DNA of 64,000 nucleotides from Mucilaginibacter sp. KACC 22063 (GCF_028736115.1 NZ_CP117877.1:3596001-3660000); one strand, 5' to 3'. Counted from the first letter of the stretch, positions 25,470 through 35,090 are shown. Notes: a model not told the origin generated them from the sequence alone. Numbers and translations are program-made.

Positions 25470-27086
25470 ATGCAGTTATCTTTCCAAAAATCGGTAGCTT
25501 TTGTAATTTCCATATTTATTGGGATAACTACTTTTGCCCAGATTAAACCAGGGAAAATCATTTTTACAGATGATAAAGTAAATCTTGAAAACACAAATGC
25601 TTCAACTGCATTACAAAAACTTTTACTTACCAATAAAACTAACCTTTATATAACCGTATCTCTAAAGCAACCGTTAACAGATGAGCTTCACAAACTGGCT
25701 CCCGGTTTAAGTAAAGATTCCTTATCAAAAGTTGGCAATTACCAGTTTAACTTCTTTGTTGACGATAAGCTGGTCTATCATACTGAGCTTATTCCGGGTG
25801 CGCCAAGAGCACAGCAGCAACAGCAGGATACTTTATGGATAAAACCGCTTATAGATAATCAGAACGAAGGTGCCTGGTGGAGCCAGTCGGCATGGAACCG
25901 CTTTATGTTCAGTGGTGGCGACAGTGCTTTAACTGATGGGCCTCACAAATTCCGGTTAACGTTAAGGCCGTATGTGAAAACCCCTGAATTAAAAACAGGC
26001 GATATTATTGCTGAAGGCCAGCTTGAACTTATAGTCAAACGCAAACCGGATATTGATTTAGCTCACGTAAAGCTATCCCCCTTAAAGCCGTATGATGGCT
26101 TGGCTGTCTCCAATGAAAAGTTTGATATAAATAAAATTAAGGAACTGCGTGCTTACATTGAAGCCGACGCATTTAAACACGTAACCAGTGTTGTTGCGAT
26201 TAAGAATGGTAAGATACTTTTTGAAGAATATTTTAATGGCGCAACGCGCGACAGCCTGCACGATGTACGCTCGGTAGGCAAAACATTTGCGTCAACTCTT
26301 ACAGGTATGGCCATAAGGGATGGTTACTTACAATCCGTCAATCAGACTTTAAGTGATTTTTATGATCTTAAAACTTTTAAAAACTATTCACCAGCCAAAG
26401 CAGGTACCCGTCTTAGAGAATTACTGACCATGAGTTCGCGCTTTGATGGCGATGACGATGATCCAAGTTCTGCTGGAAATGAAGAAAACATGTACCCAAC
26501 TGATAACTGGGTAAAATTCACCTTAGATCTTCCGCTTGATACTATAAAATATCATGGTCAATGGCACTATTTCACCTCTGGAGTAATGCTGTTAGGTAGT
26601 ACACTGGATAAGGTGATCCCGGGCGGATTGGATAAGTATGCCGATAAGAACCTTTTCAAACCTTTACATATTACTAATTACAAATGGGTATATACGCCTC
26701 AGCATGTACCAAGCACTGCCGGTGGGATCAGGATGAATTCGCTTGATTTTGCCAAGTTTGGCCAGCTATATGCTAACAAGGGCAGCTGGAATGGTAAACA
26801 ACTGCTTCCGGAAAGCTGGGTTAAGGAAAGCCTTTCTCATCAGCTGCCGATAACTGGCAGAAAGAATGAGTTTTACGGCTATTTATTCTGGAATAAAACC
26901 TATAAAAGCGGTAGCAAAGACTATGAAGCTTATTATTGCTCTGGTAATGGCGGGAACAAAATATATGTATTTAAAAACCAACCATTAGTGTTAGTAATTA
27001 CCGCTACAGCTTATGGCAGCGGCTATGCTCATAAACAAGCCGACCGCATTGTAGAAGAATTTATATTACCAGCGATATATAAGTAA
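25470..27086 (+). CDS. serine hydrolase, class C beta-lactamase-like
   Basis: A 538-aa secreted protein: signal peptide MQLSFQKSVAFVISIFIGIT ending near TTFAQ, about 190 residues of beta-rich N-terminal domain, then a beta-lactamase/DD-peptidase fold. The SxxK motif is VRSVGKTFAS near residue 270 and the Tyr motif is WHYFTSGVMLLG near residue 373. The third motif region is SGNGGNKIYVF. These enzymes act on esters, peptides or peptidoglycan rather than necessarily on antibiotics. It is a single gene. The substrate is unknown. Confidence 0.85.
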   Translation: MQLSFQKSVAFVISIFIGITTFAQIKPGKIIFTDDKVNLENTNASTALQKLLLTNKTNLYITVSLKQPLTDELHKLAPGLSKDSLSKVGNYQFNFFVDDKLVYHTELIPGAPRAQQQQQDTLWIKPLIDNQNEGAWWSQSAWNRFMFSGGDSALTDGPHKFRLTLRPYVKTPELKTGDIIAEGQLELIVKRKPDIDLAHVKLSPLKPYDGLAVSNEKFDINKIKELRAYIEADAFKHVTSVVAIKNGKILFEEYFNGATRDSLHDVRSVGKTFASTLTGMAIRDGYLQSVNQTLSDFYDLKTFKNYSPAKAGTRLRELLTMSSRFDGDDDDPSSAGNEENMYPTDNWVKFTLDLPLDTIKYHGQWHYFTSGVMLLGSTLDKVIPGGLDKYADKNLFKPLHITNYKWVYTPQHVPSTAGGIRMNSLDFAKFGQLYANKGSWNGKQLLPESWVKESLSHQLPITGRKNEFYGYLFWNKTYKSGSKDYEAYYCSGNGGNKIYVFKNQPLVLVITATAYGSGYAHKQADRIVEEFILPAIYK

Positions 27087-27132
27087 GCCGAGGCATTAAG
27101 TTGTATAGATGCACTATAACTTACTCTACTTA

Positions 27133-28356
27133 TTAAGCATTAACTAATTTAGGCTTTTTGTTCATCTGGAAAAGCACCACAATTACTATTACAGATAATA
27201 GAATAAATACCAGGTAGCTGTAACTTAAATTAAGTTCGTCTTTAGCCGGGATAGCCGCTACTACAAAGTATGTAAGTAACGACAGGATAACGTACACCAT
27301 GCCTCCTGTTAAACCGCCAGACATGGCTGCATTTTTAGGGAAACGTCCCAGGCAATAAGTGAAGTAGTTATTGTAGGTAAATCCGGCGCCAACATGTATT
27401 ACAAATGCAAAAAACACCATAACATAAATATTGCTGATGAAATGCACACTGATGATCATCAGCGTAACCGTAAGTAGCTGTAGCAGAATATTCACAAATA
27501 ACTTTCCGAAAAACGGACGGCTGATAAGCGCGCGGCCAATAAAACCGCCCAACATCCAGGCACAACCCAAAATTAGCGAACAGTAACCGGCAACTACCGG
27601 CGTAAACTTAAAATGGTGCTCTACAATAAATGGCCCGGTCATGTTGTAAATGATCACCATAGAATAAGCAAAACTCAGCATTAATATGCCAAGGCTAAAC
27701 GTGGTGGTCTTAATCATCTCTGCATATAGCCCCGCTATTTTTCTTAGGTGAAATTCGGTGCGATGCCTTATGGTTTCTCCGCTATAAATCACCTCAAGCA
27801 CAGCTATAATGGCCGCCATACCTGCCAGAAAATAAAAGTTAGACTCCCACCCTAACGTGCTTTGAAAATATCCGCCCAGAAACGGCGCAACAATTGGCCC
27901 AGCCGACCATATAATGGTAAACATGCTTAGATAATGTTTAAGGCGATCGCCTTCATAAACATCAACAAAATAAGCACGTTTTGCTACCACGATCATGGCT
28001 ACGGTAATACCATGAATAATTCGCATGGCATAGATCACGTAGATATTATGTGTAAGCGCAATAACAAGGCTTGCCAGCACAAATATGAACAACGCCCCTA
28101 AGCTAAATTTGTAACGGCCGTAAGAGTCTAATATACTGCCTAAAAAAAGTTGTGAAACCCCATAGCTGATCAGGAACAGTGTAAGTGTTAACTGAACCTG
28201 GATACTGCTGATGTGCATATCGGCACCCATGCTGGGTAAAGAAGGGATGTATATATCAGTAGCAAAGCCAGAAAGCGGCAACAAGGCAAACGCCAGTATG
28301 GTTGAAATCCGCCGATCTTTAAGTTGCGGCGTTGTTAAAGCAGGTGTTGAAAGCAT
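27133..28356 (-). CDS. MFS transporter, Bcr/CflA-like multidrug exporter
   Basis: A 407-aa inner-membrane protein with 12 hydrophobic helices. The N-terminal half shows the Bcr/CflA drug:H+ antiporter pattern: TDIYIPSLPSMGADM, then LISYGVSQLFLGSILDSYGR (motif A region), with MRIIHGITVAMIVVAKRAYF in TM4. The substrate is not predictable. A Bacteroidota-type -7 box (TACCTTTG) lies 7 bp upstream of the ATG, so the transcript would be nearly leaderless. It is divergent from the Crp-type regulator at 28475. Confidence 0.87.
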   Translation of the reverse strand: MLSTPALTTPQLKDRRISTILAFALLPLSGFATDIYIPSLPSMGADMHISSIQVQLTLTLFLISYGVSQLFLGSILDSYGRYKFSLGALFIFVLASLVIALTHNIYVIYAMRIIHGITVAMIVVAKRAYFVDVYEGDRLKHYLSMFTIIWSAGPIVAPFLGGYFQSTLGWESNFYFLAGMAAIIAVLEVIYSGETIRHRTEFHLRKIAGLYAEMIKTTTFSLGILMLSFAYSMVIIYNMTGPFIVEHHFKFTPVVAGYCSLILGCAWMLGGFIGRALISRPFFGKLFVNILLQLLTVTLMIISVHFISNIYVMVFFAFVIHVGAGFTYNNYFTYCLGRFPKNAAMSGGLTGGMVYVILSLLTYFVVAAIPAKDELNLSYSYLVFILLSVIVIVVLFQMNKKPKLVNA

Positions 28357-28363
28357 TTGCGGG

Positions 28364-28390
28364 CAAAGGTAGCATTACCTTAAATGCAAA
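28364..28390 (-). promoter_or_regulatory. candidate promoter of the MFS gene
   Basis: TACCTTTG (28364-28371) matches TAnnTTTG, and TTTG at 28387-28390 could be the -33 box with a short 15-nt spacer. Transcription would begin at or next to the start codon. Confidence 0.3.
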
Positions 28391-28474
28391 TTGTTAAATA
28401 AGCGTAAGAATAGCATGACCGTATTTCTACAAATAAATATATCTTGCTTCCTGATCTTTTAAATATTCTGCCAA

Positions 28475-29038
28475 ATGTTTGAACAGGTAAAGGCATCTCT
28501 TTTGGGCTTCGGAAACTTTTCTGAACAGGAGCTTGCAGAAATAACTGCCCGTTTAAAACGGGTGATGATTTGCAAAGGAGGGATGTTAATCAATGAAGGC
28601 GACATTTGCCAGCAGTTTTACTATGTTAGCTCCGGTAGTTTCCGTCAATACTACATGCTGGAACACGCAGAAGAAACCACACTCAATTTGCATATCACAG
28701 GCGACTGGATAGTAGAACATCAAAGCTTCATGTCACAATCGCCATCCTGTACCATTATCCAAGCGGTACAGGATAGCGAAGTATTTGAATTGAGTATTTA
28801 TTATTTTCATGAACTAATCCGTATCTCGCCGTCGTATTTTCGGTTAGGGCATATATTGGAACAAAGCACTCAGGTACAAGCCTACAGGCAAAACCGTCTA
28901 TCGCCCGAAGAAAAATATACGCTTTTACTGAATAACAAACCTCAGATCATACAACAGTTTCCCCTAAAGCATATTGCTTCATTTTTAGGTATTACTCCCG
29001 AAACTTTGAGCCGTGTTCGGCGTAAAGTGATTTCTTGA
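28475..29038 (+). CDS. Crp/Fnr-family transcriptional regulator
   Basis: A 187-aa protein with an N-terminal cyclic-nucleotide-binding beta-roll (GGMLINEGDICQQFYYVSSG, then TLNLHITGDWIVEHQSF) and a C-terminal winged helix whose recognition part reads FLGITPETLSRVRRKV. The phosphate-binding Arg of true Crp is not evident, as in many Bacteroidota members that do not bind cAMP. No Fnr cysteine cluster is present. It is divergent from the MFS exporter and 63 bp upstream of the VOC gene, and could regulate either. Confidence 0.83.
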   Translation: MFEQVKASLLGFGNFSEQELAEITARLKRVMICKGGMLINEGDICQQFYYVSSGSFRQYYMLEHAEETTLNLHITGDWIVEHQSFMSQSPSCTIIQAVQDSEVFELSIYYFHELIRISPSYFRLGHILEQSTQVQAYRQNRLSPEEKYTLLLNNKPQIIQQFPLKHIASFLGITPETLSRVRRKVIS

Positions 29039-29071
29039 TTACAATCAAGCGCTTATACCCGCTCTAATTGC

Positions 29072-29079
29072 TACGTTTG
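29072..29079 (+). promoter_or_regulatory. candidate -7 box of the VOC gene
   Basis: TACGTTTG matches TAnnTTTG, 22 bp before the ATG at 29102. No -33 element at the right spacing was seen. Confidence 0.35.
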
Positions 29080-29101
29080 CATCAACAGAATCTAAAACAA
29101 C

Positions 29102-29470
29102 ATGAATATTCAGGCAAAATCAATTCGGCCGTTTGTAGGCTCAAAAAACTTTGAACAATCCCGAAGCTTTTACCGCGATCTGGGTTTTGAAGAAATTGTG
29201 TTAATGCCCAAAATGTCTTTGTTTAAGACAGGTGATTTCGGCTTTTACCTGCAGGATGCCTATGTGAAAGACTGGATTGATAACACCATGATCTTTATGG
29301 AAGTTGAAGATGTCGACCTTTTTTGGCAGGAGCTAAACAAACTGGATTTACCTAAAAAGCATGCCGGTGTAAAGGTACACCCTGTAAGAAATGAAGATTG
29401 GGGTAAAGAGTGCTTTGTACATGACCCGGCAGGCAACTTATGGCACTTTGGCCAGTTTCATACTAAATGA
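29102..29470 (+). CDS. VOC-family (glyoxalase/bleomycin resistance-type) protein
   Basis: A 122-aa protein with two beta-alpha-beta-beta-beta units of the vicinal oxygen chelate fold. It starts IRPFVGSKNFEQSRSFYRDL and ends with HDPAGNLWHFGQF. The final WHFGQF replaces the usual metal-binding Glu strand. Small VOC proteins serve as glyoxalases, dioxygenases or antibiotic-binding proteins; which applies here cannot be read. Confidence 0.82.
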   Translation: MNIQAKSIRPFVGSKNFEQSRSFYRDLGFEEIVLMPKMSLFKTGDFGFYLQDAYVKDWIDNTMIFMEVEDVDLFWQELNKLDLPKKHAGVKVHPVRNEDWGKECFVHDPAGNLWHFGQFHTK

Positions 29471-29531
29471 TACCATCCCTGCCTTTTTCATGAACTATGT
29501 TATAAGTCAGGGCTTAAAGCAAAATAAAGTA

Positions 29532-29962
29532 CTATTTAACCTCCAACGTTATTAGCTTTTGATCAAAGCAGGGTTTGAAAGCTTTTCGCCAATTTTCATT
29601 AATGATATCTGCTTTATTAACCTTTTCTTCTTTGTAAAACCTGATAAACAGATAGATATTTTTAGGGCTGCTGCTCCTGTAAAAGTCATACAGGTTAGGA
29701 GAATCATTATTAGACGGGTCTGTATTTTAACCAGAAAACCCGGAATCTTTTTATTATCGACAGTTATGGTACACAAGAGCTTTTTCTGTAGCTTTTGTAC
29801 ATTTAAGCTGATCTGAGCACCGGCACAAGGATCATTTTCAATATCAGATGTAAATGTATACGATTTCGTATATCGAATAATATTTTCAGATTTAACCGCG
29901 ACCTGTGCATAACTGATACAATGTGAGCATATGATCAGTAAGATAGAGGCAATCCGTTTCAT
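29532..29962 (-). pseudogene. frameshifted secreted immunity-type protein, paralogue of the next gene upstream
   Basis: The start at 29962 gives a signal peptide (MKRIASILLIICSHCISYAQ). The first half aligns with the protein encoded at 29992-30408: SYTFTSDIENDPCAGAQIS matches AYTLTSDWEKEPCAGAQLE. At 29725-29728 the run is AAAA, where the paralogue has AAAAA in the same GTTAAA(A)ATACA context. After that the frame shifts; the open frame continues to a stop at 29552 with unrelated residues. In the restored frame the C terminus matches the paralogue (NLYDFYRSSSPKNIYLFIRF, then KADIINENW, then PCFDQKLITLE) and stops at 29532. It is either a real one-base deletion or a sequencing error. Confidence 0.75.
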
Positions 29963-29991
29963 TGAATTTATTAAAACACATTTCAATGCTG

Positions 29992-30408
29992 TTACTCTGA
30001 CTCCAGCGTCATTACCTTATGGTCAAAGCAGGGTACAAATACCTTTAACCCATCCTGGTTAATAATATCGGCTTTACTTCTACTATCATCCGTGTAGAAT
30101 TTTATAAAAAGATATACTGCGGATGGATGTCCGGTCCTGAAAAAATTATAAAGTCCGGGCGTGTCTTTTTCAATTGTATTTTTAACTAAGTATCCGGATA
30201 TTTTTTTGTCGTCAATGGTTATGGTGCAAAGTAATTTGGCTGCCTTCTTAATTACTTTTACTTCCAACTGTGCCCCTGCACAAGGTTCTTTTTCCCAGTC
30301 AGATGTAAGTGTATATGCTTTATTAAAATTTATACAATTTGCCTTACTCTGCGCTTTTACAAAGCAAAAGGCGAACAATAGAAACGCTATTAAAATTACC
30401 TTTTTCAT
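29992..30408 (-). CDS. secreted protein, candidate periplasmic immunity to the GH19-like effector
   Basis: A 138-aa protein with a signal peptide (MKKVILIAFLLFAFCFVKAQ) and no membrane segment in the mature part. It is predicted periplasmic and carries two or three Cys that could form a disulfide (ANCINF, EKEPCAGAQ, VPCFDHK). It begins 3 bp after the stop of the peptidoglycan hydrolase effector, the normal place for a T6SS immunity gene. The periplasmic location is also right for blocking a cell-wall-cleaving toxin. I know no named family for it. A frameshifted duplicate lies directly downstream. Confidence 0.65.
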   Translation of the reverse strand: MKKVILIAFLLFAFCFVKAQSKANCINFNKAYTLTSDWEKEPCAGAQLEVKVIKKAAKLLCTITIDDKKISGYLVKNTIEKDTPGLYNFFRTGHPSAVYLFIKFYTDDSRSKADIINQDGLKVFVPCFDHKVMTLESE

Positions 30409-30411
30409 ATT

Positions 30412-32103
30412 TTATCGACTTCTTTCTGTTGCGATATCAACTTTACTTTTTAAACTTTTTTCTGATTTGGTTAATGGCAGCGGCGGTTTATGGGCAAGCT
30501 TGGCATTAACTTTTGCCATACTATCCTGGGTTAACGTAATATACCGCTGATAAGCTGTTTTTGAGGTTTCTTCTGATGAGTTTGCATCATGCTCATCATG
30601 TAACAGGTTGGCCCATTTATAAACTGCATCCTTATAATTATTACACTTGCTTGTAGATAGTTTATAAGTTCCTTTTTTAGAAAGGTCAGTAGATACGCAA
30701 GTACCAATAGTTTTTATAATACTTTTTGCATATCCCTCCCTGTCGCGGTAATGCGTAAAACCACCATTGATACGATAAGTACAGTACATTGGATCATCAT
30801 TGTCCGCATCAACATTTAAATCCGTAGGCGATAGATGCACATGCCAGTACCATGCTGCCGAATCTATAGAATATGGCGCATTCTCCAGCTTCTCGTTATT
30901 AGGTTCAGTAGTAAAATTTTGACCTTTATAATTACCATAAGCCGTATAATTTGTACGGCCTGTGATCTGGATTAATCCTCTGCCTAAAAACCTGTAACCA
31001 TCTCCTTTTTCGGTGTTTCCCAAGTCGGTACGGCCTTCATATTTTTTCTGAACTGCCGTAGGCCCCCAAATTTCTTTAGTTAGTGTAAAACTTCCCGACT
31101 CTACTTTTACCTGTGCAACAAAATGTAATATTCTTAAACAGGTATTGATCTGGTAAGTCTTTATCGCTTCATTAAATCCATCTAAATAGTCTTTTGCTTT
31201 AGCCTCTGATATACCCATCAACATCAGGTCATCTTTATCAAGTTCCCTGTTGCAGAAACATGTTTTTAAGATAAACCATAAGTCAGATTTATTAAGGTAG
31301 ATGCCTTTGTCCTTGGTAGGCTGTGTTACCTTATCGTCCTCGTTATTGTATTGTACATCCAGGTCACTTTGTGCTTTAACTGTAAGGTGCAGATAAGCCT
31401 TTTTTTCTTTGCTGTCGTTAATCTTTTTAGCCCAATCTTTGGCCGTATCCGCTTCTTTTGGCTTCAGCTCTACTTCGGCAACTGCCCTATTCGCAAAAAT
31501 ACTGTCCGCTTTATCAAATTCGGTCTTGGTTGCATATTCGCCAACCTTGGCAGTAATATCTGTTTTTTCAGCACCATCCTGCAATATGGTTACAGTTTGG
31601 TCGGGGCTTACAAAAGTGGTGTTGTTGCTGCCCAAAACCTCAAAAGTAAGCGTGGCATCTTTCAGGCCGGCAGTTTCTGCTACCAGAAAAACCTTAGAAC
31701 CTAATATGGCGCTTTTGATACGGTCTAAAACATATTTTTTTTCATAATACTTTAAAGCTACCGTTTTACCCGGAACTGGCTTCTTCGGTATATCTTTCAG
31801 TTTAACGCCCTTGTGTGCAGCGACGATTGATTTCTGCGTATCACCTTTTACTATGGTATAATTTTCTGTTTTAGTAACTACATCTTGCTGCACTTTTTTA
31901 GCAAAGTATGCTTTAATAACAGTTGCCTTGCCCGGCGGCGGGTCCTTCGGCTTATTATTTAGCACTACACCATTTTCTTCGCCATGCAGCGATACCTTTT
32001 TACCGGCATTCAGATTTACACGTTCGCCGTAAACATCATAATCATTTTTAACAGTGGTGGTAATTGAGCCCCCTGCTGTTTCGGTTATAGTTCCGCCTGC
32101 CAT
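30412..32103 (-). CDS. T6SS cargo effector with GH19-like peptidoglycan hydrolase domain
   Basis: A 563-aa protein without signal peptide, 2 bp after VgrG-1. Residues 1-50 are a short beta-rich part (AGGTITETAGGSITTT) that looks like a continuation of the VgrG needle. Residues 81-125 resemble LysM (YTIVKGDTQKSIVAAHKG). The C-terminal half is a GH19 chitinase/endolysin-like domain: VKVESGSF (Glu335), YEGRTDLGN (Glu356), GDGYRFLGRG and QITGRTNY (367-386). Such domains cut peptidoglycan or chitin. Position and the secreted partner downstream indicate an antibacterial wall hydrolase. No PAAR domain is visible. Confidence 0.82.
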   Translation of the reverse strand: MAGGTITETAGGSITTTVKNDYDVYGERVNLNAGKKVSLHGEENGVVLNNKPKDPPPGKATVIKAYFAKKVQQDVVTKTENYTIVKGDTQKSIVAAHKGVKLKDIPKKPVPGKTVALKYYEKKYVLDRIKSAILGSKVFLVAETAGLKDATLTFEVLGSNNTTFVSPDQTVTILQDGAEKTDITAKVGEYATKTEFDKADSIFANRAVAEVELKPKEADTAKDWAKKINDSKEKKAYLHLTVKAQSDLDVQYNNEDDKVTQPTKDKGIYLNKSDLWFILKTCFCNRELDKDDLMLMGISEAKAKDYLDGFNEAIKTYQINTCLRILHFVAQVKVESGSFTLTKEIWGPTAVQKKYEGRTDLGNTEKGDGYRFLGRGLIQITGRTNYTAYGNYKGQNFTTEPNNEKLENAPYSIDSAAWYWHVHLSPTDLNVDADNDDPMYCTYRINGGFTHYRDREGYAKSIIKTIGTCVSTDLSKKGTYKLSTSKCNNYKDAVYKWANLLHDEHDANSSEETSKTAYQRYITLTQDSMAKVNAKLAHKPPLPLTKSEKSLKSKVDIATERSR

Positions 32104-32105
32104 AG

Positions 32106-33947
32106 TTAAAATAATAAGCTTTTCTCGCCGCTATTAGATTTGACTTCTTTTTTGGCATGATGGTTTATATTACCATCGGTACTACTTACAGTAACTTCTT
32201 TTGAGGCCTGCTGACTATGCGTTTCTGAGTGTGTGGTAATATTGCCGGTGGCTGCTTTAGAAATGTTGGCAGCAATAAGACTGTAATCCTGCCCTACGCT
32301 TTGGGTAAATTCTTTACCCACCTGTACGCTCATGTTCTCCTGTACAATTACGTCAAGATTACGGGCAGTAAGCGTCATGTTTTCTGTAGCGGTTACATTA
32401 ACATTATTACCGGCAGTAATACTTACATCATTGTTTGCAGTTATTACAATGTTATCGCCATTAGTATCAATACGTATCACATTGTTTTTTCTGTCGGTAA
32501 CAATTATGCCCTGAGTTTCTACACTGTCGTCAAAGCTAATCAGGTGGCCACTGCGGGTAGCAATGCTTTTAAGATGATTGTTCACCTGCTGCTGGCTGTC
32601 GCCATTATTACTATGATAAAGGCTGCCCATTATAACCGGGCGCGCAATGTTTCCTTCTTCAAAACCAACCAGTACCTGGTCGTTAATTTCCGGAATAGCG
32701 ATAAACCCACGGTTGTTTTGCCCCTGATCATCATTGCCTGCTGTTGGCGAAACAATACGCAACCACTCTGTAGGGTCATTTGATGTACATTGCCATTTAA
32801 ACTGCACCTTGATACGGCCCTGTGCTTCAGGGTCGTTATTATCAAGCACTGTTGCCAGTTGCATATCTGCCAATGGCTTAGTTACTGCTTTTACCGGCAA
32901 ACGCTCGGTATCAGCATTTACTGCTTCAAAGGTATTATGGTAATGGCCTACCCCATCTATCTGGTGGTATACAGAGGTAACCAGGAACTTGCCAAAATCA
33001 TGTTGCTCAAAATCAACCAAACCCTTTAAACTGGTACTGATATTCAGCACCGCCCCTAAAGCAACCTGTGGCTCGTCGCCGCTGCCGTTAAGCCGTAATA
33101 ATTCTGAAACAGTTGCTTTTTGCTCATTATCTACAAAGTAGTCGATGTCTTTTTTTGAGTTTACCCTAACGGCAACAGGCTGGTTGTAATTTTTGCTGAA
33201 GATCTGGTTAGATGCTTCTATAGCATGCGACAGATCAGGCGTTGTACCCGAAGCTGACGGCTGCGACGTAAGCAGCTCATCCTGTTTAGGGTCATAAGCA
33301 AACTTGGTGTATTTAAGCGGCGCCACCTGCAGCCCATACTGCATGGTTTGCAGGTTACGGCCATATATTAAAGATACTTCTTTCAGTTTATCGGGTTTAC
33401 CGAAATTTAGTTGGGTACCATCATAGTAAAACCATTCGTGGTATTCTGCCGAAAGGCGGTTAAGAAACTGAAAATCGCTTTCCCGGTATTGAATAATATA
33501 ATCAATAGTATCCTGGTAAACAGGCCTGTTCTTTATTTTAAGATCATTTGAAGGTGCATCTTCGGTAGCCTGCGATACAATGGTCTGCAGGTCTTTACCA
33601 AGATATGACCCCAGGTCGGGGCCGCGCTCTAACAAAATACTCGGACTACAACCACTTATTACCAACTCGCCATGATAGCCGTTGGTGTGTACAAACTCTA
33701 CTTTAGTGATCTTTCCGGTAAAAACCTGTTCCATGCCTGGTACGTTACCAAACTCAATGGTAATGTTTTTACCCACATATCCTTTAGAATTATCAAGCGA
33801 AAGCGTACCGAAGCTTTCCATCTGATCGTAATTGAAATGCAGTTCAAAAGTATGATGCTCATTAAAACGCTGCATTATCGCCAAACTTGAGAAATGGCTT
33901 ACCGTTGTACCTTCAATTTGTATATTGGTTATTACCTTATTTTCCAT
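32106..33947 (-). CDS. vgrG: VgrG spike protein 1 (TssI)
   Basis: A 613-aa spike protein that caps the Hcp tube and carries effectors. The gp27-like N-terminal part has EHHTFELHFNYDQMESFG and QYRESDFQFLNRLSAEYHEW. The gp5 OB-fold part begins near residue 370 (LADMQLATVLDNNDPEAQGR) with the typical EGNIARPVIMGSLYH. The C-terminal 130 residues are a repetitive beta-helix needle (NNDVSITAGNNVNVTATENM). It is followed at 2 bp by the GH19-like effector, which is probably its cargo. It is clearly paralogous to the VgrG at 40116. Confidence 0.93.
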   Translation of the reverse strand: MENKVITNIQIEGTTVSHFSSLAIMQRFNEHHTFELHFNYDQMESFGTLSLDNSKGYVGKNITIEFGNVPGMEQVFTGKITKVEFVHTNGYHGELVISGCSPSILLERGPDLGSYLGKDLQTIVSQATEDAPSNDLKIKNRPVYQDTIDYIIQYRESDFQFLNRLSAEYHEWFYYDGTQLNFGKPDKLKEVSLIYGRNLQTMQYGLQVAPLKYTKFAYDPKQDELLTSQPSASGTTPDLSHAIEASNQIFSKNYNQPVAVRVNSKKDIDYFVDNEQKATVSELLRLNGSGDEPQVALGAVLNISTSLKGLVDFEQHDFGKFLVTSVYHQIDGVGHYHNTFEAVNADTERLPVKAVTKPLADMQLATVLDNNDPEAQGRIKVQFKWQCTSNDPTEWLRIVSPTAGNDDQGQNNRGFIAIPEINDQVLVGFEEGNIARPVIMGSLYHSNNGDSQQQVNNHLKSIATRSGHLISFDDSVETQGIIVTDRKNNVIRIDTNGDNIVITANNDVSITAGNNVNVTATENMTLTARNLDVIVQENMSVQVGKEFTQSVGQDYSLIAANISKAATGNITTHSETHSQQASKEVTVSSTDGNINHHAKKEVKSNSGEKSLLF

Positions 33948-34233
33948 CGGCTTAATATTTGTGAACGGCTTGTTTGTTCGGTTTAGAATAATTTATAACT
34001 GATAGTTAACAGCACATCCGCATGTATTGTTTATATTTAATACAGTTTATCTGGCAGATCACGCTGTAAAGCTTTAACGATTTTTATGACAAAAGCGTAT
34101 TTATAGACCTTCTGTAATAATTAAACAACCCGGTAATAAAGCTTATATCTTTAAATCAATAATCCATCCCTGGGTCAAGCTTAAACTCTAAATTGAGAGA
34201 ATCTATTACTGTTTTTTAATATTGAAATTATAA

Positions 34234-35088
34234 TTAGTAGTTACCCTCTAAAAAAGTGGATCTGCGCCACCCTTCAATCCAATTATCAGCAACTAAATGA
34301 AACAGCCTGTCTTGTGTTTTTAGTTTCAGTTTTTCTAACCCTTTTGCGACATCTATTAAAAACCAACCAGTGCTATTAAGTGTTAGCCACGCGCTTTTTA
34401 AATCATCATTAGCTAAATAACCTTCAAAAAGCTTTTGCTGATCGGCTCCTGTTTCTAACCACAGAGGTAGGTTAACTAATCCTTTAAGAAAACTTTTGGC
34501 AGCAATTTCAAATGAACAGGAATTAGTAATCTGCTTAGGGTTAAATATTTCACAAGAAGAAGGAAAATCACCCTGGTATTGTTCGAGATTATCGCAGTAA
34601 TATAAGGGCAGATCATCTTTAAAGAAGACTAACTTATCAAATTGCTCTGGGTCATCACCGTAATTCTCAGCAAATGCCAATACATCCTTGCTATTTGTAT
34701 AATTACAATTTTGTGCAAAATTTTGTGTTTCAGCCGTCAACTCCTCTTTAAGCATAATTTGTTCTAAAATCAGCTTGGTAATAAACTGCTTTTCATTCCT
34801 TTGTTTTTCCGAGAAATAGCCGTTTTCTAAAACGTATTCAACAAATGTTCTGCTCCTTTTGAAAAAGAAATGATTCAAGACGCCGTAATAAGAAGCTCCA
34901 TGACCTACGAAAAGAGGAATCAATGCAGGCGGATGAGGGTACCAATAATTATCTAAGTTATTATACTCACCATTATTATAGGGAATGTTGATCTCTCCCC
35001 TAACTAAGTTTTGAAAAGCATCATCGAAGTTTAATAAATTTAGAAGTTTTTCCAATGTGTCGTGTAAATTCTTTTTAACACTAAGCAA
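34234..35088 (-). CDS. unknown protein in the immunity array, possible immunity factor
   Basis: A 284-aa protein without signal peptide or membrane segment. It is acidic and rich in aromatic residues (NYWYPHPPALIPLFVGHGAS, NHFFFKRSRTFVEYVLENGY). I do not recognise a family; the N-terminal part vaguely recalls SMI1/KNR4-type immunity proteins but no signature is clear. It is the last gene of a minus-strand run behind the deaminase-type effector, 9 bp after the PoNi copy A. The 286 bp between it and VgrG-1 (33948-34233) hold no gene. Immunity function is inferred from position only. Confidence 0.6.
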   Translation of the reverse strand: MLSVKKNLHDTLEKLLNLLNFDDAFQNLVRGEINIPYNNGEYNNLDNYWYPHPPALIPLFVGHGASYYGVLNHFFFKRSRTFVEYVLENGYFSEKQRNEKQFITKLILEQIMLKEELTAETQNFAQNCNYTNSKDVLAFAENYGDDPEQFDKLVFFKDDLPLYYCDNLEQYQGDFPSSCEIFNPKQITNSCSFEIAAKSFLKGLVNLPLWLETGADQQKLFEGYLANDDLKSAWLTLNSTGWFLIDVAKGLEKLKLKTQDRLFHLVADNWIEGWRRSTFLEGNY

Positions 35089-35090
35089 TT

